A stretch of DNA of 55,552 bases, taken from Candidatus Saccharicenans sp. Lineage in GTDB: Bacteria > Acidobacteriota > Aminicenantia > Aminicenantales > Saccharicenantaceae. The DNA is taken from positions 1 to 55,552 of the forward strand of contig JASEFX010000014.1 in the NCBI GenBank assembly GCA_030018265.1, written 5' to 3'. Under the pieces are notes generated by a model. It did not search any database. It had not been told where the DNA came from and was given only the letters and a program-made list of their open reading frames with translations. The number at the start of each line of letters is the position of its first letter. Position 1 is the stretch's first letter. Below are positions 25,398 to 36,376 of this stretch, one piece after another. The position numbers and the translations under genes are program-made.

Positions 25398-26140
25398 ATT
25401 TTCCCCTCCTTTTCCAGGCGCACTATCAGGTGGTCCTTCTCTCCGGCTTCGGCCCAGGCTTTCTTCCGGAGCAGGCAGGAGGAACAGCGGCTGCAGGGCA
25501 CTTCCCCTTCTGAATAGCAGCTTATAGAATAAGAGTAATCGGCACCGAGTTTCAGCCCCAGCCTGATGATTTCTGATTTTTTCAGCTGGATGAAAGGAGC
25601 GATGATTCTGAATTTGCGGCGGCTGAATTTAGCCCCGGTGCCCTCGTTTATCGCCCGGTTCATTGCCCGGACAAAAGCCGGGGTGGTATCCGGGTAATCC
25701 GGCGAATCGATCACGTTAAAACCGCAGATGATGTCTGAAATGCCCAGTCGCTCGGCCAGAGCCGCCGCCAGGGAGAGAAATATCCCGTTGCGGAAAGGCA
25801 CGTAGGTGGGCGGGAGGATACCCTTAATTTTTTCCGCGGTCCTGAACGACGGCACCTTGATGCTATCGTCGGTAAGGGCAGAACCGCCGATCTGCCTCAG
25901 GTTAACTTTGAGCGTCAGGGGATTCAGCCCGAGCCTGCGGCAGGTTTTCCGGGCCATCCGGATTTCCACCCGGTGTCGCTGACCGTAATCGAAAATGACC
26001 GGCTGCACTCTGTCGTAGCGGCTGAGGGCCCAGTAGAGAGCGGTGGTCGAATCGAGCCCGCCGGAAAATAGCACCAGGCAGGAACTCCCGGCTCCTCTCC
26101 GGGCTGAGTTCTTCTGTTTTTTTCTTTCTGCGGCGCTCAT
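25394..26140 (-). CDS. queC: 7-cyano-7-deazaguanine (preQ0) synthase
   Basis: The protein has 248 residues and makes preQ0 from 7-carboxy-7-deazaguanine, ammonia and ATP. Residues 24-34 carry the PP-loop LFSGGLDSTTA of the adenine-nucleotide alpha hydrolase fold. DYGQRHRVEI follows, as in all QueC proteins. A zinc site near the C-terminus uses four cysteines in CYSEGEVPCSRCSSC. The first 18 residues are basic and variable. It is the first gene of the queC-queD-queE operon and has a promoter 28 bp upstream. Confidence 0.94.
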   Translation of the reverse strand: MSAAERKKQKNSARRGAGSSCLVLFSGGLDSTTALYWALSRYDRVQPVIFDYGQRHRVEIRMARKTCRRLGLNPLTLKVNLRQIGGSALTDDSIKVPSFRTAEKIKGILPPTYVPFRNGIFLSLAAALAERLGISDIICGFNVIDSPDYPDTTPAFVRAMNRAINEGTGAKFSRRKFRIIAPFIQLKKSEIIRLGLKLGADYSYSISCYSEGEVPCSRCSSCLLRKKAWAEAGEKDHLIVRLEKEGKI

Positions 26141-26167
26141 TCTGTTATCCGTCCATCTGCCGGTTAA

Positions 26168-26196
26168 ATCATACCGCAGGCGGACTTCTGTCTCAA
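26168..26196 (-). promoter_or_regulatory. Promoter of the queC-queD-queE operon
   Basis: On the minus strand TTGAGA (26196-26191) and TATGAT (26173-26168) are separated by exactly 17 bp. The queC start lies 28 bp downstream. No preQ1 riboswitch fits in so short a leader. Confidence 0.6.
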
Positions 26197-26350
26197 CCCT
26201 GCGTCCGGTTTGACAGAAAGCGGAGGCGGAACTTATTTTTAAACTGAACTCAGAAATTTTACTTAAAAGCGCATAGTATCAAATTGTCAGAGTCGGTTTA
26301 ATGAAGTCACCTGAGAGGCGCTTCAGCCGGGAAATTTGGGGAGGCAGAAA

Positions 26351-27043
26351 ATGAAAAAATTAATTATCATCATCGTATTAATATCCTTCATGACCTTTCC
26401 CGCTCAGGCATTTGAGTTCAAGAGAATCATAGGTCTGATGTCTTCGAGCTATTCTTCCCGCTGGCCGGAGTTCGTTTACAGCTGGGACGCCGAAAGCAGT
26501 CTGAATCCGTTCAAAGAAAACAGGGTTTCTTTTTTCGGCGGCGCCGGCCTGGGGTTTGCTCTCCGGCATAATTTTGAACTTGAGCTTGAGGTTCTCTACA
26601 AGGAGATTGGAAGCATTTATGCCTTCGAAACGCCTTATTATTTCCGGGAAAAGTATGAATACCGGATGGGAATGATCTCGGTGCCGCTTCTGTTCAAATA
26701 CCGTTTTTTGAAAATCTCTCAGCCCTATCTGCTGGCCGGGGTGGATTATTCTTTTATTCTGTGGCATCGCTGTCAGGTGTTTTCGATGCCGGAAGGCAGC
26801 GCGGTTTATGAGAAGATAATCGAGGCTGACCTTGAAAGGCAGACGGAAAAATCCGACCTGGCGCTGGTGCTGGGAGCCGGAGTGAAAATACCGATGAATA
26901 GAAGCAAGGTCAACCTCGAAGTGCGTTATGAAATAGGAAGCGGCAACCTCTACAGGGGACCATGGCTCTCAGCCACAGAGCCCTATCCGGAGGTTCGCAG
27001 CCGCCAGTTTCTGCTGGTTCTCGGCTATTCAATTATTAGATAA
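26351..27043 (+). CDS. Small outer-membrane beta-barrel protein
   Basis: The ATG at 26351 follows GGGGAGG and starts a clear signal peptide (MKKLIIIIVLISFMTFPAQA, then FEF). The 230-residue product has alternating strands such as ELELEVLYKEIG, MISVPLLFKYRF and YLLAGVDYSFIL, and the strand KVNLEVRYEIGSG near the end. This is the pattern of OmpX/PorT-like eight-stranded barrels, in which a strand pair LP.L.KYRF.....PYL.AG recurs. The C-terminus is YSIIR, without the usual final aromatic. The role is unknown; family members include adhesion and transport barrels as well as structural ones. A TTGACA (26209-26214) has TTATTT 17 bp later, a weak promoter candidate. Confidence 0.72.
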   Translation: MKKLIIIIVLISFMTFPAQAFEFKRIIGLMSSSYSSRWPEFVYSWDAESSLNPFKENRVSFFGGAGLGFALRHNFELELEVLYKEIGSIYAFETPYYFREKYEYRMGMISVPLLFKYRFLKISQPYLLAGVDYSFILWHRCQVFSMPEGSAVYEKIIEADLERQTEKSDLALVLGAGVKIPMNRSKVNLEVRYEIGSGNLYRGPWLSATEPYPEVRSRQFLLVLGYSIIR

Positions 27044-27143
27044 GAATGGCCTGCAGACTTAATTGAACCCGCCAGATTCATCCTGAGCCTGACAGATAGA
27101 TCTTAAAAAAAGGCGCTCACTCTCGAAAATCGGCCGATTTTTA

Positions 27144-27172
27144 TTGACACTTCCTTCCTCAGATGTTAACTT
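27144..27172 (+). promoter_or_regulatory. Promoter that places transcription start at the next gene's first codon
   Basis: TTGACA (27144-27149) and TAACTT (27167-27172) are separated by 17 bp. Transcription would start near 27179, four bases before the ATG at 27183. This excludes the TTG at 27144 as a start and suggests a leaderless or nearly leaderless message. Confidence 0.5.
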
Positions 27173-27182
27173 ATTTAATCCA

Positions 27183-27962
27183 ATGTTGCAGATGGATCAT
27201 GCTCTTCAGGTCGAACAGCTTGAGAAAAACAGCCGGTTAATCATTCGCGATGACCACTACGACCTGCCGGTTCTGGCTGACCTTCTGGAGACCGCGGCAC
27301 GCAGGAAAGTTAAGGTAATCCTGCTGGATACCGGCCGGTTTGCTTGTGAGGAGTTCGAACGGCTGGCCGATTTTCCTTTTAATTTATATACGTCCGATAG
27401 AGCCCGGAAGGATTTTCAGCAGTTGAACCAGATTTTTTTAAGAGTTGAACCTGCCGGCTGCAAGCTTTTCTATTTTCTCCACGGGGAACTGGAGAACAGC
27501 CAGGAGCTCGGCGCCGGGGCGGAAATTTTTTCCTCCATCTATGTTTCCAGCCGGGAAAAACCGAGGTCGCTGGAAATGCTGGCCGCGCTGGCCGCAGAGA
27601 TCTCCCGCCAGGACTGCAACCTGGTGTATTATCATCACGGAAAACTGGAAGAAAACCTGGCTGAAATCGGTCAAAAAAATTGCTGGGTTCATATCTCCAG
27701 CAAATATTTCAACGAAGAAGATGAAATTTTGTTGCTTGATATGTTAAAGACCTTCAGGAAAAACCGTGGCCGTCTGGTGGCGCACATCGAGCGGCCGGTT
27801 TCTTCCTACCTGCTGAAATTGCTCGAAAAGAACGGAGCGTTTCTGGTTTTCAACCTGCCACTGCTGGAATCGGGTTCTGAAGTTTCTCGCCTGGCAAAAA
27901 CCTGGGAACGGAAAAAACTTCCGGAGAAAGCTTTTTACCTTTATAAAGAAGTTATGGCCTGA
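27183..27962 (+). CDS. Hypothetical protein upstream of the V-ATPase operon
   Basis: I do not recognise this family. From the ATG at 27183 the protein has 259 residues; an ATG at 27192 is also possible, and neither has a ribosome binding site. There is no signal peptide or membrane segment. The predicted layout alternates helices and strands in the manner of an alpha/beta protein: KVKVILLDTGRF, CKLFYFLHGELE, IFSSIYVSSREK, CNLVYYHHGKLE, CWVHISSKYF and GRLVAHIERPV look like successive core strands. It ends about 90 bp before the V-ATPase operon on the same strand, so the two might be co-expressed. Codon use is like its neighbours. No function is proposed. Confidence 0.6.
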   Translation: MLQMDHALQVEQLEKNSRLIIRDDHYDLPVLADLLETAARRKVKVILLDTGRFACEEFERLADFPFNLYTSDRARKDFQQLNQIFLRVEPAGCKLFYFLHGELENSQELGAGAEIFSSIYVSSREKPRSLEMLAALAAEISRQDCNLVYYHHGKLEENLAEIGQKNCWVHISSKYFNEEDEILLLDMLKTFRKNRGRLVAHIERPVSSYLLKLLEKNGAFLVFNLPLLESGSEVSRLAKTWERKKLPEKAFYLYKEVMA

Positions 27963-28053
27963 TCGACGCCGGTCGTTACTTCCGGCCGGTAATCAGGTAT
28001 TCTGTTCATTATAATAAGGTAAGCTGTTATAATTTTGAGAACACAGGTGAAAA

Positions 28054-28437
28054 ATGAGCAAGGACGAAAAGATCGTTAAAGAGACTTCGCAGGAGCAGGC
28101 CGACGCCCGGAGAGCGCTCCAGGAGATAAAGAAGGCGGAAGAGCGTGCGCGTCAGATGGTGGAGGAAGCCCGCACCAGGACCGCTCCCGGCTTAATAAAG
28201 GGGGCCACGGCCGAGGCGGAAGAACTCCGGAAGAAAATCCTGGCTGAAGCCCGGCAGCAGGCCGAAAAGATCAAACAGGAGATCATCGAGAAAGCCAGGG
28301 CCGAAGCTCGGTCGATAGAGCAGCAGATTGAAGTCGAAAAGCAGCAGATATGGAAATCAGCCGAAGCTTCTTTTGCGGAAGCGGTGGAGAAAACCGCTGT
28401 TCGGTTGCTGGAAATTCTTAAAACGAAGAAGGTTTGA
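28054..28437 (+). CDS. V-type ATPase peripheral-stalk subunit G/H (coiled coil)
   Basis: The protein has 127 residues and is almost entirely helical, rich in Ala, Glu, Lys and Gln. A long heptad-like stretch (EEARTRTAPGLIKGATAEAE and onward) is typical of the small peripheral-stalk subunit called G in Thermus and F in Enterococcus. It pairs with subunit E to form the stator that ties the catalytic head to subunit I. Identification rests on composition and on position as the first gene of the operon, since coiled coils carry little family signal. AGGTGA precedes the ATG. Two TATAAT boxes (28010-28015 and 28028-28033) lie just upstream; their -35 partners are poor. Confidence 0.8.
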   Translation: MSKDEKIVKETSQEQADARRALQEIKKAEERARQMVEEARTRTAPGLIKGATAEAEELRKKILAEARQQAEKIKQEIIEKARAEARSIEQQIEVEKQQIWKSAEASFAEAVEKTAVRLLEILKTKKV

Positions 28438-28439
28438 AC

Positions 28440-30867
<2,428 letters not shown>

Positions 30868-30885
30868 TCGCGGCTGGAAAAAGAA

Positions 30886-31302
30886 ATGAGTCTGGAAAAG
30901 ATTCTGGAAAAGATAGAACTTGACGCCAGGCAGGAAGTTGAAAAGATTCTGGCTGAAGCTCGCGAGAAAGCCGAAAGGATAAAACAGGAAACGGAAAACC
31001 GCGCGCGGGAACAGGCTCAGCAGATTTTGCAGCAGGCGGAAGCAGAAGCCCGGCTTGAAGCCAGCCGCATCGTCACCCAGGCGCAGCTGCGCAAGCGCAT
31101 GGAGCTTCTTAAGGTGAAGAGGGAGTTGATAGATAAAGTGCTGAAGGCGGCCCTCCAGAAGGAAGAACTCAGGCAGGCCAGTCTGAAAAAGGAAATAGTC
31201 TCCCGCGAGGGAGTGATAGAAGAATCACTCCCGTCTGAAAGAGTGATGGAGGAGCTTTCGAGAGAAGTCGAAAGCGAAATTATTGAGTGGTTGAAGGTCT
31301 GA
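30886..31302 (+). CDS. ntpE: V-type ATPase peripheral-stalk subunit E (short)
   Basis: The protein has 138 residues. The N-terminal 85 residues form a helical stalk (LDARQEVEKILAEAREKAER, AQQILQQAEAEARLEASRIV) followed by LRKRMELLKVKRELIDKVLKAA, the joint conserved in subunit E. The globular C-terminal domain is only about 50 residues long, whereas typical bacterial subunit E has 185-200 residues in total. The end keeps the closing pattern EVESEIIEWL. The missing part normally touches the catalytic head, so the interface must be reduced. It follows ntpK by 18 bp. Confidence 0.85.
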   Translation: MSLEKILEKIELDARQEVEKILAEAREKAERIKQETENRAREQAQQILQQAEAEARLEASRIVTQAQLRKRMELLKVKRELIDKVLKAALQKEELRQASLKKEIVSREGVIEESLPSERVMEELSREVESEIIEWLKV

Positions 31303-31303
31303 A

Positions 31304-32092
31304 ATGGCAGCCAGGGTTTCAGCTCTGAATTACGCTTACGCCGTTGGTCGGGTTCGCGCGCTGGAAAACTATCTCATTCACTATCAGATTTTCCGGGAGG
31401 CGGTCGAAGCCGAAAACGCCCGGCGGGCGATCGAGCTGATCTCGGATGCCGGGAAATTCGGTGAGGATTTGCTTCAGGTTCAGAATCCCGAACAGCTGGA
31501 CAGAGTGTTGCTGAAGGAAAGAATCGCGCTGGATTTCAACCTGCAGGAACTCTTTCTGGAGAAAGAACTCTACTATGATTATTTAGCGGCTGAGACGCCG
31601 ATTGAAATAAAGACGCGGCTGGAGACGGTGGGAAACGACTTTATCCGGAATTACTACAGGTTGCGGCTGGACCTGGCCAACCTGAAACTTTTCCTGCGCT
31701 GTCGTTATCTCCAGCTTCCGCCAGACCGGCTGGAAAAAAATTTCCTGCCGGGTGGCCGGCTGGAGAAAAAACTGTTTACAGAAAATTACGGCGTTTCCTT
31801 TGAGGATTTCTATCAGATTGTCCGGGCTACGGCCTGTGGCGAAATCTGGAAGGTAGCGGCAGAATTTCTCGCTTCTAAGGATAGTTTTCTGGCTCTCGAA
31901 AGGGAGATAGAGAACCAGCTGATGACTTATCTCAGGCAGGCTAAACAGATTACCTTCGGTCCCGAGCCGCTTTTCGCCTACGGTCTGGCCCGCAGGCATG
32001 AGCTAAAGCTGGTAAGAATCGCGCTGGCTGGAAAATTTTTGCAGCTTCCAGCGAGTTTTCTTAGAGAGAGGTTGAGTCAAACTTATGTCTGA
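31304..32092 (+). CDS. ntpC: V-type ATPase subunit C (AC39/d type)
   Basis: The protein has 262 residues, mostly helical. It is the socket between the central shaft and the rotor ring. The start LNYAYAVGRVRALENYLI is typical, as is DLANLKLFLRCRYL in the middle (IKN...R.R.l pattern) and the last segment LFAYGLARRHELKLVRIALAGKFLQLP (PLIAY...KE.E....RII). Most prokaryotic C subunits have 320-380 residues, so one internal helical repeat appears shortened. The start lies one base after the ntpE stop, and the end overlaps ntpF by eight bases. Confidence 0.9.
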   Translation: MAARVSALNYAYAVGRVRALENYLIHYQIFREAVEAENARRAIELISDAGKFGEDLLQVQNPEQLDRVLLKERIALDFNLQELFLEKELYYDYLAAETPIEIKTRLETVGNDFIRNYYRLRLDLANLKLFLRCRYLQLPPDRLEKNFLPGGRLEKKLFTENYGVSFEDFYQIVRATACGEIWKVAAEFLASKDSFLALEREIENQLMTYLRQAKQITFGPEPLFAYGLARRHELKLVRIALAGKFLQLPASFLRERLSQTYV

Positions 32093-32435
32093 AAAAGCAA
32101 GAATCGCAGTCATCGGAGACCGGGACATCTGCGCTCCTTTTGCGGTCTTCGGCCTGACTGTTTTTACGCCCGGAGATGTTGAAGAAGCCCGGTCAATGCT
32201 GACGCAGGTGGCAGAGGAGAAATTTCCCATCTGCCTGATCCAGGAAACCTGGCTGGAAACTCTGAAGGCGGAGGTGGCCGAGCTCAGCCAGAAAACAGCT
32301 CCGCTCTGCGTCGGGTTTTCTGATTTCCGGGCGATTTCAGAATCGGTGCAGAATCTTATGAGAGAACTTTCGATAAAAGCCACCGGTTCAGATTCACTTT
32401 TTGCCAGAGGAAGGAAAGAAAATGAAACAAGGTAA
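32085..32435 (+). CDS. ntpF: V-type ATPase subunit F
   Basis: The protein has 116 residues with a small Rossmann-like fold: [20 protein letters not shown] at the start is the expected subunit F signature. An acidic helix ([15 protein letters not shown]) and a second strand ([10 protein letters not shown]) follow. Subunit F binds the central shaft (subunit D) and modulates ATP hydrolysis. In Enterococcus naming it is NtpG. It overlaps the end of ntpC by eight bases and the start of ntpA by 14 bases, so all three are likely to be translated as a coupled set. Confidence 0.92.
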   Translation: MSEKARIAVIGDRDICAPFAVFGLTVFTPGDVEEARSMLTQVAEEKFPICLIQETWLETLKAEVAELSQKTAPLCVGFSDFRAISESVQNLMRELSIKATGSDSLFARGRKENETR

Positions 32436-34167
32436 GATTATTCGCGTTGCCGGTCCCCTGGTGGTGGCTTCCGGGTGTCTCGGAGCCAAGATGTATGATA
32501 TGGTCAGGGTTGGCCATATCGGTTTGATTGGCGAAATCATCGAGCTTGACGGGGATAAAGCTTACATTCAGGTCTATGAGGATACCACCGGAATCGGTCC
32601 GGGCGAGCCGGTCATCCTGACCGAGAAGCCGCTGTCGGTGGAACTGGGTCCGGGAATTCTCGGCACGATTTACGACGGCATACAGAGACCGCTGGATGTG
32701 ATCCGGGCCAGGGTCGGAGACTTTGTCACTCGCGGGGTTGAGGTTCCGGCGCTCGACCGCGAGAAACGCTGGCACTTCCATCCGCTGAAAAAGGCGGGAG
32801 ACAGGGTGCTGGCCGGAGATATCGTCGGCTATGTGCAGGAGACGCCGTTGATCCAGCACCGGATCATGGTTCCGGAACAGGCCGACGGAATAATTGAGGA
32901 GATAAAAGAAGGAGAATTTTCAGTAACCGAGACTGTCTGCCGGGTGAAGACGGACTCCGGCGAAATAAAGGAATTTACGCTCTTCCAGGTCTGGCCCGTG
33001 AGAAAACAGCGTCCGGTGAAGGAAAGGTTGATGCCGGTCGAGCCGCTGGTGACAGGCCAGAGAATCCTGGATACTCTTTTTCCTCTGGCCAAGGGCGGAA
33101 CTGCCTGCGTACCCGGTCCTTTCGGCAGCGGGAAGACGGTGGTTCAGCATCAGCTGGCGAAGTGGTCGGACGCCCAGATCATAGTGTATGTTGCCTGCGG
33201 CGAGCGCGGAAACGAAGTGGCTGACCTGCTGCTGAGCTTTCCGGAACTCAAGGACCCGAACACCGGCCGGCCGCTGATGGAAAGAACAGTGATCATCGCC
33301 AACACTTCCAACATGCCGGTGGCCGCCCGCGAGGCTTCAATCTACACCGGGATGACGATTGCCGAATATTTCCGCGACATGGGTTATTCGGTGGCTCTGA
33401 TGGCGGATTCCACCTCCCGCTGGGCGGAAGCGCTCAGAGAAATAGGCGGTCGCATGGAAGAGATGCCGGGCGACGAAGGTTATCCGGCCTATCTTGCCAG
33501 CCGTCTGGCTGAGTTTTACGAGAGAGCCGGCAAGGTGGTCTGCCTCGGCTCTGAGGAAAGGACCGGCGCGCTGAGCGTCATCGGCGCGGTCAGCCCGCCG
33601 GGAGGCGACCTGTCCGACCCGGTGGTTCAGGCGACCCTCAAGGTGGTCAAAGTGTTCTGGGCTCTCGACGACCGGCTGGCCAACATGCGGCATTTTCCAG
33701 CCATCAACTGGCTGCAGAGTTATTCGCTGTACCGGGACATTCTGAAAAAATATTTTTCAGAAAAAGTGGCTGAGGATTTCGTTGAACTCAGCCAGGAGGC
33801 GATGAAGCTTCTCGAGCTTGAAGCCGAACTCCAGGAAATCGCTCGACTGATAGGTGTGGAGTCGCTTTCTTACAAAGAAAGGCTCATTCTGGAGACCGCC
33901 CGGTCGATTCGCGAGGATTTTCTCCACCAGAACGCTTTCCATCCGCAGGACACTTACACCTCGATGCACAAGCAGTACCTGATGCTGCGGACGATTCTCC
34001 ATTTCCATCACCGGGCGAATCAGGCTCTGGATGAAGGAAAAGAATTCAGCCAGATTGTTTCTCTGGAAGTACGCGACCGGATTTCGAAGATGAAATATTT
34101 ACCCGAGGATGAGGAAGCGCTGCTTCAGGTGGAAAAAGAAGTGGACGCTTCTTTTAAAACACTTTAG
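32422..34167 (+). CDS. ntpA: V-type ATPase catalytic subunit A
   Basis: The ATG at 32422 is preferred because GAGGAAGGAAAG precedes it; it yields 581 residues. The P-loop is GPFGSGKT (232-239). The catalytic glutamate lies in ACGERGNEV, and the non-homologous insert typical of A subunits (about 110-200) is present with [31 protein letters not shown] is the expected block, and [11 protein letters not shown] follows. The subunit hydrolyses ATP to drive ion pumping, or makes ATP when run by a sodium gradient. Direction cannot be told from sequence. It is cytoplasmic in the V1 head, alternating with B. Confidence 0.97.
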   Translation: MKQGKIIRVAGPLVVASGCLGAKMYDMVRVGHIGLIGEIIELDGDKAYIQVYEDTTGIGPGEPVILTEKPLSVELGPGILGTIYDGIQRPLDVIRARVGDFVTRGVEVPALDREKRWHFHPLKKAGDRVLAGDIVGYVQETPLIQHRIMVPEQADGIIEEIKEGEFSVTETVCRVKTDSGEIKEFTLFQVWPVRKQRPVKERLMPVEPLVTGQRILDTLFPLAKGGTACVPGPFGSGKTVVQHQLAKWSDAQIIVYVACGERGNEVADLLLSFPELKDPNTGRPLMERTVIIANTSNMPVAAREASIYTGMTIAEYFRDMGYSVALMADSTSRWAEALREIGGRMEEMPGDEGYPAYLASRLAEFYERAGKVVCLGSEERTGALSVIGAVSPPGGDLSDPVVQATLKVVKVFWALDDRLANMRHFPAINWLQSYSLYRDILKKYFSEKVAEDFVELSQEAMKLLELEAELQEIARLIGVESLSYKERLILETARSIREDFLHQNAFHPQDTYTSMHKQYLMLRTILHFHHRANQALDEGKEFSQIVSLEVRDRISKMKYLPEDEEALLQVEKEVDASFKTL

Positions 34168-34184
34168 GCTTGAAGGTGAGACCG

Positions 34185-35549
34185 ATGCGCAAAGAATATT
34201 TAACAGTCTCCAACATAGTGGGACCTCTGGTCATCGTGGAGAAAGTTTCCGACGTAAAATACAACGAGCTGGTGGAAATTGAGGATTTGCGGGGAAACAT
34301 CCGCCGGGGAACCGTGCTCGAAGTCTCGACCGAGCAGGCGGTGATCCAGGTGTTCGAGGGAACGGTCGGACTCGACATCGCCAAATCAAGAGTGAGATTT
34401 CTCGGCCGGTCGCAGCAGCTTCCGGTCTCGGAGGAAATCATCGGCCGCGTTTTTGACGGTTCCGGCCGGCCGCGCGACAACGGACCTCAAATCATCGCCC
34501 GCAAATACCTCGACATCAACGGCAGCCCGATCAACCCGGATGCCCGCGATTATCCTTCAGAATTCATCCAGACCGGCATTTCCGCCATCGACGGAATGAA
34601 CCCGCTGGTGCGCGGACAGAAGCTGCCGATTTTTTCCGGAAGCGGTCTGCCCCATCCACGAATCGCCGCTCAGATCGCCCGTCAGGCGAAGGTTCTGGGG
34701 AAGGAAGAAAAGTTTGCCGTGGTCTTTGCGGCGATGGGCATCACCTTTGAAGAAGCCAATTTCTTCATCGAGGATTTCCGCCAGACCGGAGCTCTGGAGA
34801 GAGCCGTTCTCTTTCTGAACCTGGCCAACGAGCCGGCGATCGAAAGAATCGCCACGCCGCGTCTGGCTCTCACCTGCGCCGAGTATTTAGCTTTTGACCT
34901 GGATATGCATGTGCTGGTTATTCTGGTTGATATGACTTTTTACGCGGAAGCCCTGCGGGAAATTTCAGCGGCCAGAAAAGAAATCCCGGGAAGACGCGGC
35001 TACCCCGGTTATCTCTACACGGACCTGGCCACGATGTACGAAAGGGCCGGCAGGATAAAAGGCAAGAAGGGCTCGATCACGATGATTCCGATCCTGACCA
35101 TGCCCGAGGACGACAAGACACATCCGATTCCGGACCTGACCGGTTACATCACCGAAGGACAGATCATTCTCAGCCGGGAACTGCACCGCAAGGGAATCTA
35201 TCCGCCGATCGACGTTCTGCCCAGCCTTTCACGTTTGAAGGATAAAGGTATAGGAACCGGAAAGACGCGCGAGGATCACGCCGACGTCCTGAATCAGCTG
35301 TTTGCCTGTTATGCCAGAGGCAAGGAAGCAAGAGAACTCGCTCTGATTCTGGGAGAAGCGGCGCTGACCGACCTTGACCGGCTTTACCTGAAGTTTGCCG
35401 ACCTTTATGAGAATGAATTTGTTCGACAGGGAGAATTTGAAGCCCGGAGCATCGAGCAGACGCTTGATCTTGGCTGGAAACTCATGCGGATGCTGCCAAA
35501 AACCGAACTGAAGAGAATCAGGCCGGAATTCCTGGAAAAATATTATTGA
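34185..35549 (+). CDS. ntpB: V-type ATPase subunit B
   Basis: The ATG at 34185 follows AAGGTGAG; the frame is open five codons further upstream. The 454-residue protein has the degenerate nucleotide loop [18 protein letters not shown] that distinguishes B from A subunits. [20 protein letters not shown], the block [20 protein letters not shown] and [13 protein letters not shown] are diagnostic. The C-terminal helical domain ends with [14 protein letters not shown]. It forms the alternating non-catalytic positions of the head. It follows ntpA by 17 bp. Confidence 0.97.
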   Translation: MRKEYLTVSNIVGPLVIVEKVSDVKYNELVEIEDLRGNIRRGTVLEVSTEQAVIQVFEGTVGLDIAKSRVRFLGRSQQLPVSEEIIGRVFDGSGRPRDNGPQIIARKYLDINGSPINPDARDYPSEFIQTGISAIDGMNPLVRGQKLPIFSGSGLPHPRIAAQIARQAKVLGKEEKFAVVFAAMGITFEEANFFIEDFRQTGALERAVLFLNLANEPAIERIATPRLALTCAEYLAFDLDMHVLVILVDMTFYAEALREISAARKEIPGRRGYPGYLYTDLATMYERAGRIKGKKGSITMIPILTMPEDDKTHPIPDLTGYITEGQIILSRELHRKGIYPPIDVLPSLSRLKDKGIGTGKTREDHADVLNQLFACYARGKEARELALILGEAALTDLDRLYLKFADLYENEFVRQGEFEARSIEQTLDLGWKLMRMLPKTELKRIRPEFLEKYY

Positions 35550-35580
35550 TTAGAGATGCAAATAAGGAACCGGAGGCAGG

Positions 35581-36192
35581 ATGAAGCTGAAAGTTAATCC
35601 AAACCGGATGGAACTTCTCCGGCTGCGGCGCCGTCTGGCGCTGGCTGAAAGGGGACACAAGCTGCTTAAGGACAAGCTGGAAGAACTCATGCGGCAGATG
35701 CTCGAAGCTTCGCGGCGTCTGGCCGAGCTCCATGAACGGGTTGACCGGGAATTTGAAATAATCACCAGAGCGACGGCTCTATTTCGAATCGGACACTCTT
35801 CTTCCGAACTTCAGGAAATTTTGCCTGAGGGAGAACTCGAGCTGGAGGCGAAGAAAAGTCGCCTGCTGAACCTGACCGTTCCGGATTTCGAACTTATCTC
35901 TTTCGATCCCGGCCATTATGATCTCGTTCAAACTGAAAGCGAGCTGGACGTGGCTGTTAAACATTTCCGTCAGGTGCTGACGGAGCTTCTGGAGTTCTGC
36001 AGCCTCTGGAAAAAACTTGAGCTCTTAGCTCACGAAATTGAAGTGACCAGAAGAAGAGTTAACGCTCTTGAATATATTTTAATTCCCTCCCTGAAAGAAA
36101 CCATCCGCTCGATCTCCGCCCGCCTGGAAGAGATCGAACGTTCCTACCAGGTCCAGCTGATGCGGGTGAAGGAGATCGTCAGACACCACTAA
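35581..36192 (+). CDS. ntpD: V-type ATPase subunit D (central shaft)
   Basis: The protein has 203 residues and consists of two long helices. VNPNRMELLRLRRRLALAER at the start and ARGH-like LLKDKLEEL are typical, and the second helix has EIEVTRRRVNALEYILIPSL, the most conserved segment of the family. It turns inside the A3B3 head. The start has GGAGGCAGG. The stop codon lies within a Rho-independent terminator, so this is the last gene of the operon. Confidence 0.95.
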   Translation: MKLKVNPNRMELLRLRRRLALAERGHKLLKDKLEELMRQMLEASRRLAELHERVDREFEIITRATALFRIGHSSSELQEILPEGELELEAKKSRLLNLTVPDFELISFDPGHYDLVQTESELDVAVKHFRQVLTELLEFCSLWKKLELLAHEIEVTRRRVNALEYILIPSLKETIRSISARLEEIERSYQVQLMRVKEIVRHH

Positions 36193-36215
36193 AAATAGTG
36201 GTCTAAAATTTTTTT
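36181..36215 (+). terminator. Rho-independent terminator of the V-ATPase operon
   Basis: ACCACTA and TAGTGGT pair around AAAA, and a G-C and an A-T pair can extend the stem past a small bulge. A run of seven Ts (36209-36215) follows after AAAA. The stem overlaps the ntpD stop codon. Confidence 0.7.
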
Positions 36216-36250
36216 ACACAAAAAAAAGTATAAAAATTGAAAAAAAAGTA

Positions 36251-36278
36251 TTGACATAATAATAAAATGCTGTATATA
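36251..36278 (+). promoter_or_regulatory. Strong sigma70-type promoter of the ligase-GNAT-KamA cassette
   Basis: A consensus TTGACA (36251-36256) is followed after 16-18 bp by TATATATA (36273-36280). The surroundings are very rich in A and T, including A-tracts upstream that could act as an UP element. The leader to the first gene is about 90 nucleotides. Together with the terminator just before it, it separates the cassette from the V-ATPase operon. Confidence 0.7.
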
Positions 36279-36376
36279 TACAATTGAAAAATGAAAAAAA
36301 TGGATGAGACTGAAAGCAGCGATTTAAAAAATTTCGGGGGAATGAGTTCGAAAAAATTTTAACGGCGAGAAAAAAC

